DNA of 5,994 nt, taken from NCBI GenBank assembly GCA_937950415.1, contig CALFDL010000121.1, positions 1 through 5,994 of the forward strand, written 5' to 3'. The notes below the pieces were generated by a model. It was not told the DNA's origin. It ran no database searches and was given only the letters and a program-made list of their open reading frames with translations. This DNA comes from an uncultured Collinsella sp. GTDB lineage: Bacteria; Actinomycetota; Coriobacteriia; Coriobacteriales; Coriobacteriaceae. How positions within the stretch are numbered: the stretch's first letter is position 1; each line of letters starts with the position of its first letter. A program made the translations under genes and the position numbers. Of this stretch, positions 4,736-5,994 are shown in pieces.

Positions 4736-5994
4736 CTAGTCCTTGGGTGTCCAGGACCAGAAGAAGTTGATGAGGGCCACGCGCGAGGCGGTACCGGCCT
4801 TTTTGTTGATCGAGGAAATGTGGCGATAGAGCGTGGAGCGCGAAAGAAAGAGCGTTGTGGCGATGTCCTGAACGCTCTGGTCCGAAACGACCAAGACCTC
4901 AAGAATATCGCGCTCGCGCTCTGTAAGCCCAAAGGTGGCGACGAAAGCATCGAGGCGTTCATCGGACGTGAGCTCCGCCGCCTCCACGGGCTCGGGGTCG
5001 GGGCATGTGGGCGCAAGATCCCCACCAAGATCGTCGGTGGCAAGCGGCAGGCCATCCTGCATCACGGCATCATCGGCTCGTTGCCCCAACTGCCCCAGCA
5101 GCGTAATCGCAATGCCCACAAACATCACGAGCGCTGCACCGACCGCAGCCAGCACATTTTGACTCGAGATAATCGCCACTGCCGGCGCCGTCACGAACAT
5201 CGAGCACACGTTGTTGACGACGCGACCCATGCACGGCCAAAAATATGACCAGCGCGCATAGAGCGAGACGGCGGCATATTTTGTGGTAAAGAACACCACG
5301 AAAAAGCCCGAGCCCAGATAAAAGATGATCGTGGCAGCAAGCTCGTTGCCGCCATTGCCATCGACGATGAGCACAAAGAACGAAAGCGTGGACAGTATGG
5401 CGGCACATGTCATGCCGATATTCATATACGAGCGGCCGTGCAGGTCAAATAGTGCGCCAGCGACCAACGAGCTCACGACAAGCAGCAGGCGCGGCCAATC
5501 GCCCAAATCGACGGCTCCGACAGCATGCAGGGTCGTGAAGCCCGCGTTGAGAGCGGCGAATACGCTGGAAAGATACGCCGTCGCCACGGTCAGGCGAACT
5601 ACGGCGCGACGGAATGCCGCCTTTGCCTCGGGATCGTCATGCCACTTGGCGCCATATTCCAGAGCATCTACCGAAAGCCCGGCAGCACTGGGTTCAAAGT
5701 TGGGATCGGACTCGTCGCGCAGCTTGGCGCGTCGGGCACCGTGGAGCAACGCCACCTGCGCGATCGCACAGATGACCAGAACAGCCTGCTGAGGAATGCC
5801 GACAGGCATCACCATGTGGTTGAGAACCTGCACCAGAACGCCCATGGCGTAAGAAAGTGCGGCGGCGCGCGCCAAGCAGGGCGTTCGCGCAAAGCGCCTC
5901 GCAAAATTTGCATGAGCAGTCGATCCGCAGTAGCCCAGCGCGCAGCACGCCACCAGGCCGCCGGCAATTACTACCTCAAACCGCACTGCCATAA
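4736..5994 (-). CDS. LuxR-family transcriptional regulator with N-terminal membrane domain (5' end beyond window)
   Basis: The frame reads leftward through the right edge; an in-frame ATG at 5990-5992 gives 418 residues, but this is probably internal. From that Met, about nine hydrophobic helices are visible: three at roughly 5-21, 42-62 and 68-84, then a polar loop (85-130), then six between 131 and 301. A 12-helix major-facilitator-like fold would need three more upstream, so roughly a hundred residues are likely missing. A charged linker (302-350) leads to a LuxR helix-turn-helix at about 354-414, with FGLTERERDILEVL, then QDIATTLFLSRSTLYRHISSI. This suggests a membrane-bound sensor that binds DNA from the cytosolic side. 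The signal and targets are unknown. It converges on mgtA, so co-transcription is excluded. Function as a regulator is secure at family level only. Confidence 0.88.
   Translation of the reverse strand, partial: MAVRFEVVIAGGLVACCALGYCGSTAHANFARRFARTPCLARAAALSYAMGVLVQVLNHMVMPVGIPQQAVLVICAIAQVALLHGARRAKLRDESDPNFEPSAAGLSVDALEYGAKWHDDPEAKAAFRRAVVRLTVATAYLSSVFAALNAGFTTLHAVGAVDLGDWPRLLLVVSSLVAGALFDLHGRSYMNIGMTCAAILSTLSFFVLIVDGNGGNELAATIIFYLGSGFFVVFFTTKYAAVSLYARWSYFWPCMGRVVNNVCSMFVTAPAVAIISSQNVLAAVGAALVMFVGIAITLLGQLGQRADDAVMQDGLPLATDDLGGDLAPTCPDPEPVEAAELTSDERLDAFVATFGLTERERDILEVLVVSDQSVQDIATTLFLSRSTLYRHISSINKKAGTASRVALINFFWSWTPKD

Noticed and set aside
5990..5992. The ATG at the right edge as the true start of the LuxR-type gene
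   Set aside because: No ribosome binding site can be seen because the window ends two bases later, and only three helices precede the central loop where six are expected. The start is more likely outside the window.

Overview
The window is GC-rich bacterial chromosomal DNA. The gene content and style point to the actinobacterial class Coriobacteriia, probably Collinsella or a close relative. The best clue is the last gene, a multi-pass membrane protein with a LuxR-type DNA-binding domain at its C-terminus, an architecture unusually common in that class. Strong purine-rich ribosome binding sites and extragenic hairpins fit as well. The genus is an inference and could not be tested by search.

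Layout from left to right. Positions 1-24 hold the first eight codons of a leftward gene whose product cannot be identified; it has a clear ribosome binding site and a good sigma70-like promoter at 74-102. Positions 103-535 hold no gene I can support, but between about 300 and 493 there are three consecutive inverted repeats, two of them long. A strong leftward intrinsic terminator (558-599) inside a larger inverted repeat, plus a stem-loop touching the stop codon (642-669), close off pyrE (669-1349, minus), which encodes orotate phosphoribosyltransferase of pyrimidine synthesis. The 436-bp divergent region 1350-1785 separates pyrE from mgtA. It contains a possible rightward promoter, a 23-codon open reading frame with a near-perfect ribosome binding site, and several stem-loops. 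mgtA (1786-4554, plus) encodes a complete magnesium-transporting P-type ATPase of type IIIB. After a 181-bp convergent gap with another long hairpin, the LuxR-family membrane regulator runs leftward from beyond the right edge to 4736.

The genes do not form one operon. pyrE and mgtA diverge, and mgtA converges on the regulator gene. The most interesting points are the possible upstream reading frame and structured leader of mgtA, which would parallel the mgtL-type control known in enterobacteria; a Glu-to-Gln plus Asp-to-Glu pair of changes in the expected ion-binding helices of MgtA; and a set of extragenic hairpins in both intergenic gaps that share a GGGA core and look like members of a dispersed palindromic repeat family. 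I see no CRISPR array, RNA gene, complete insertion sequence or defence system here.
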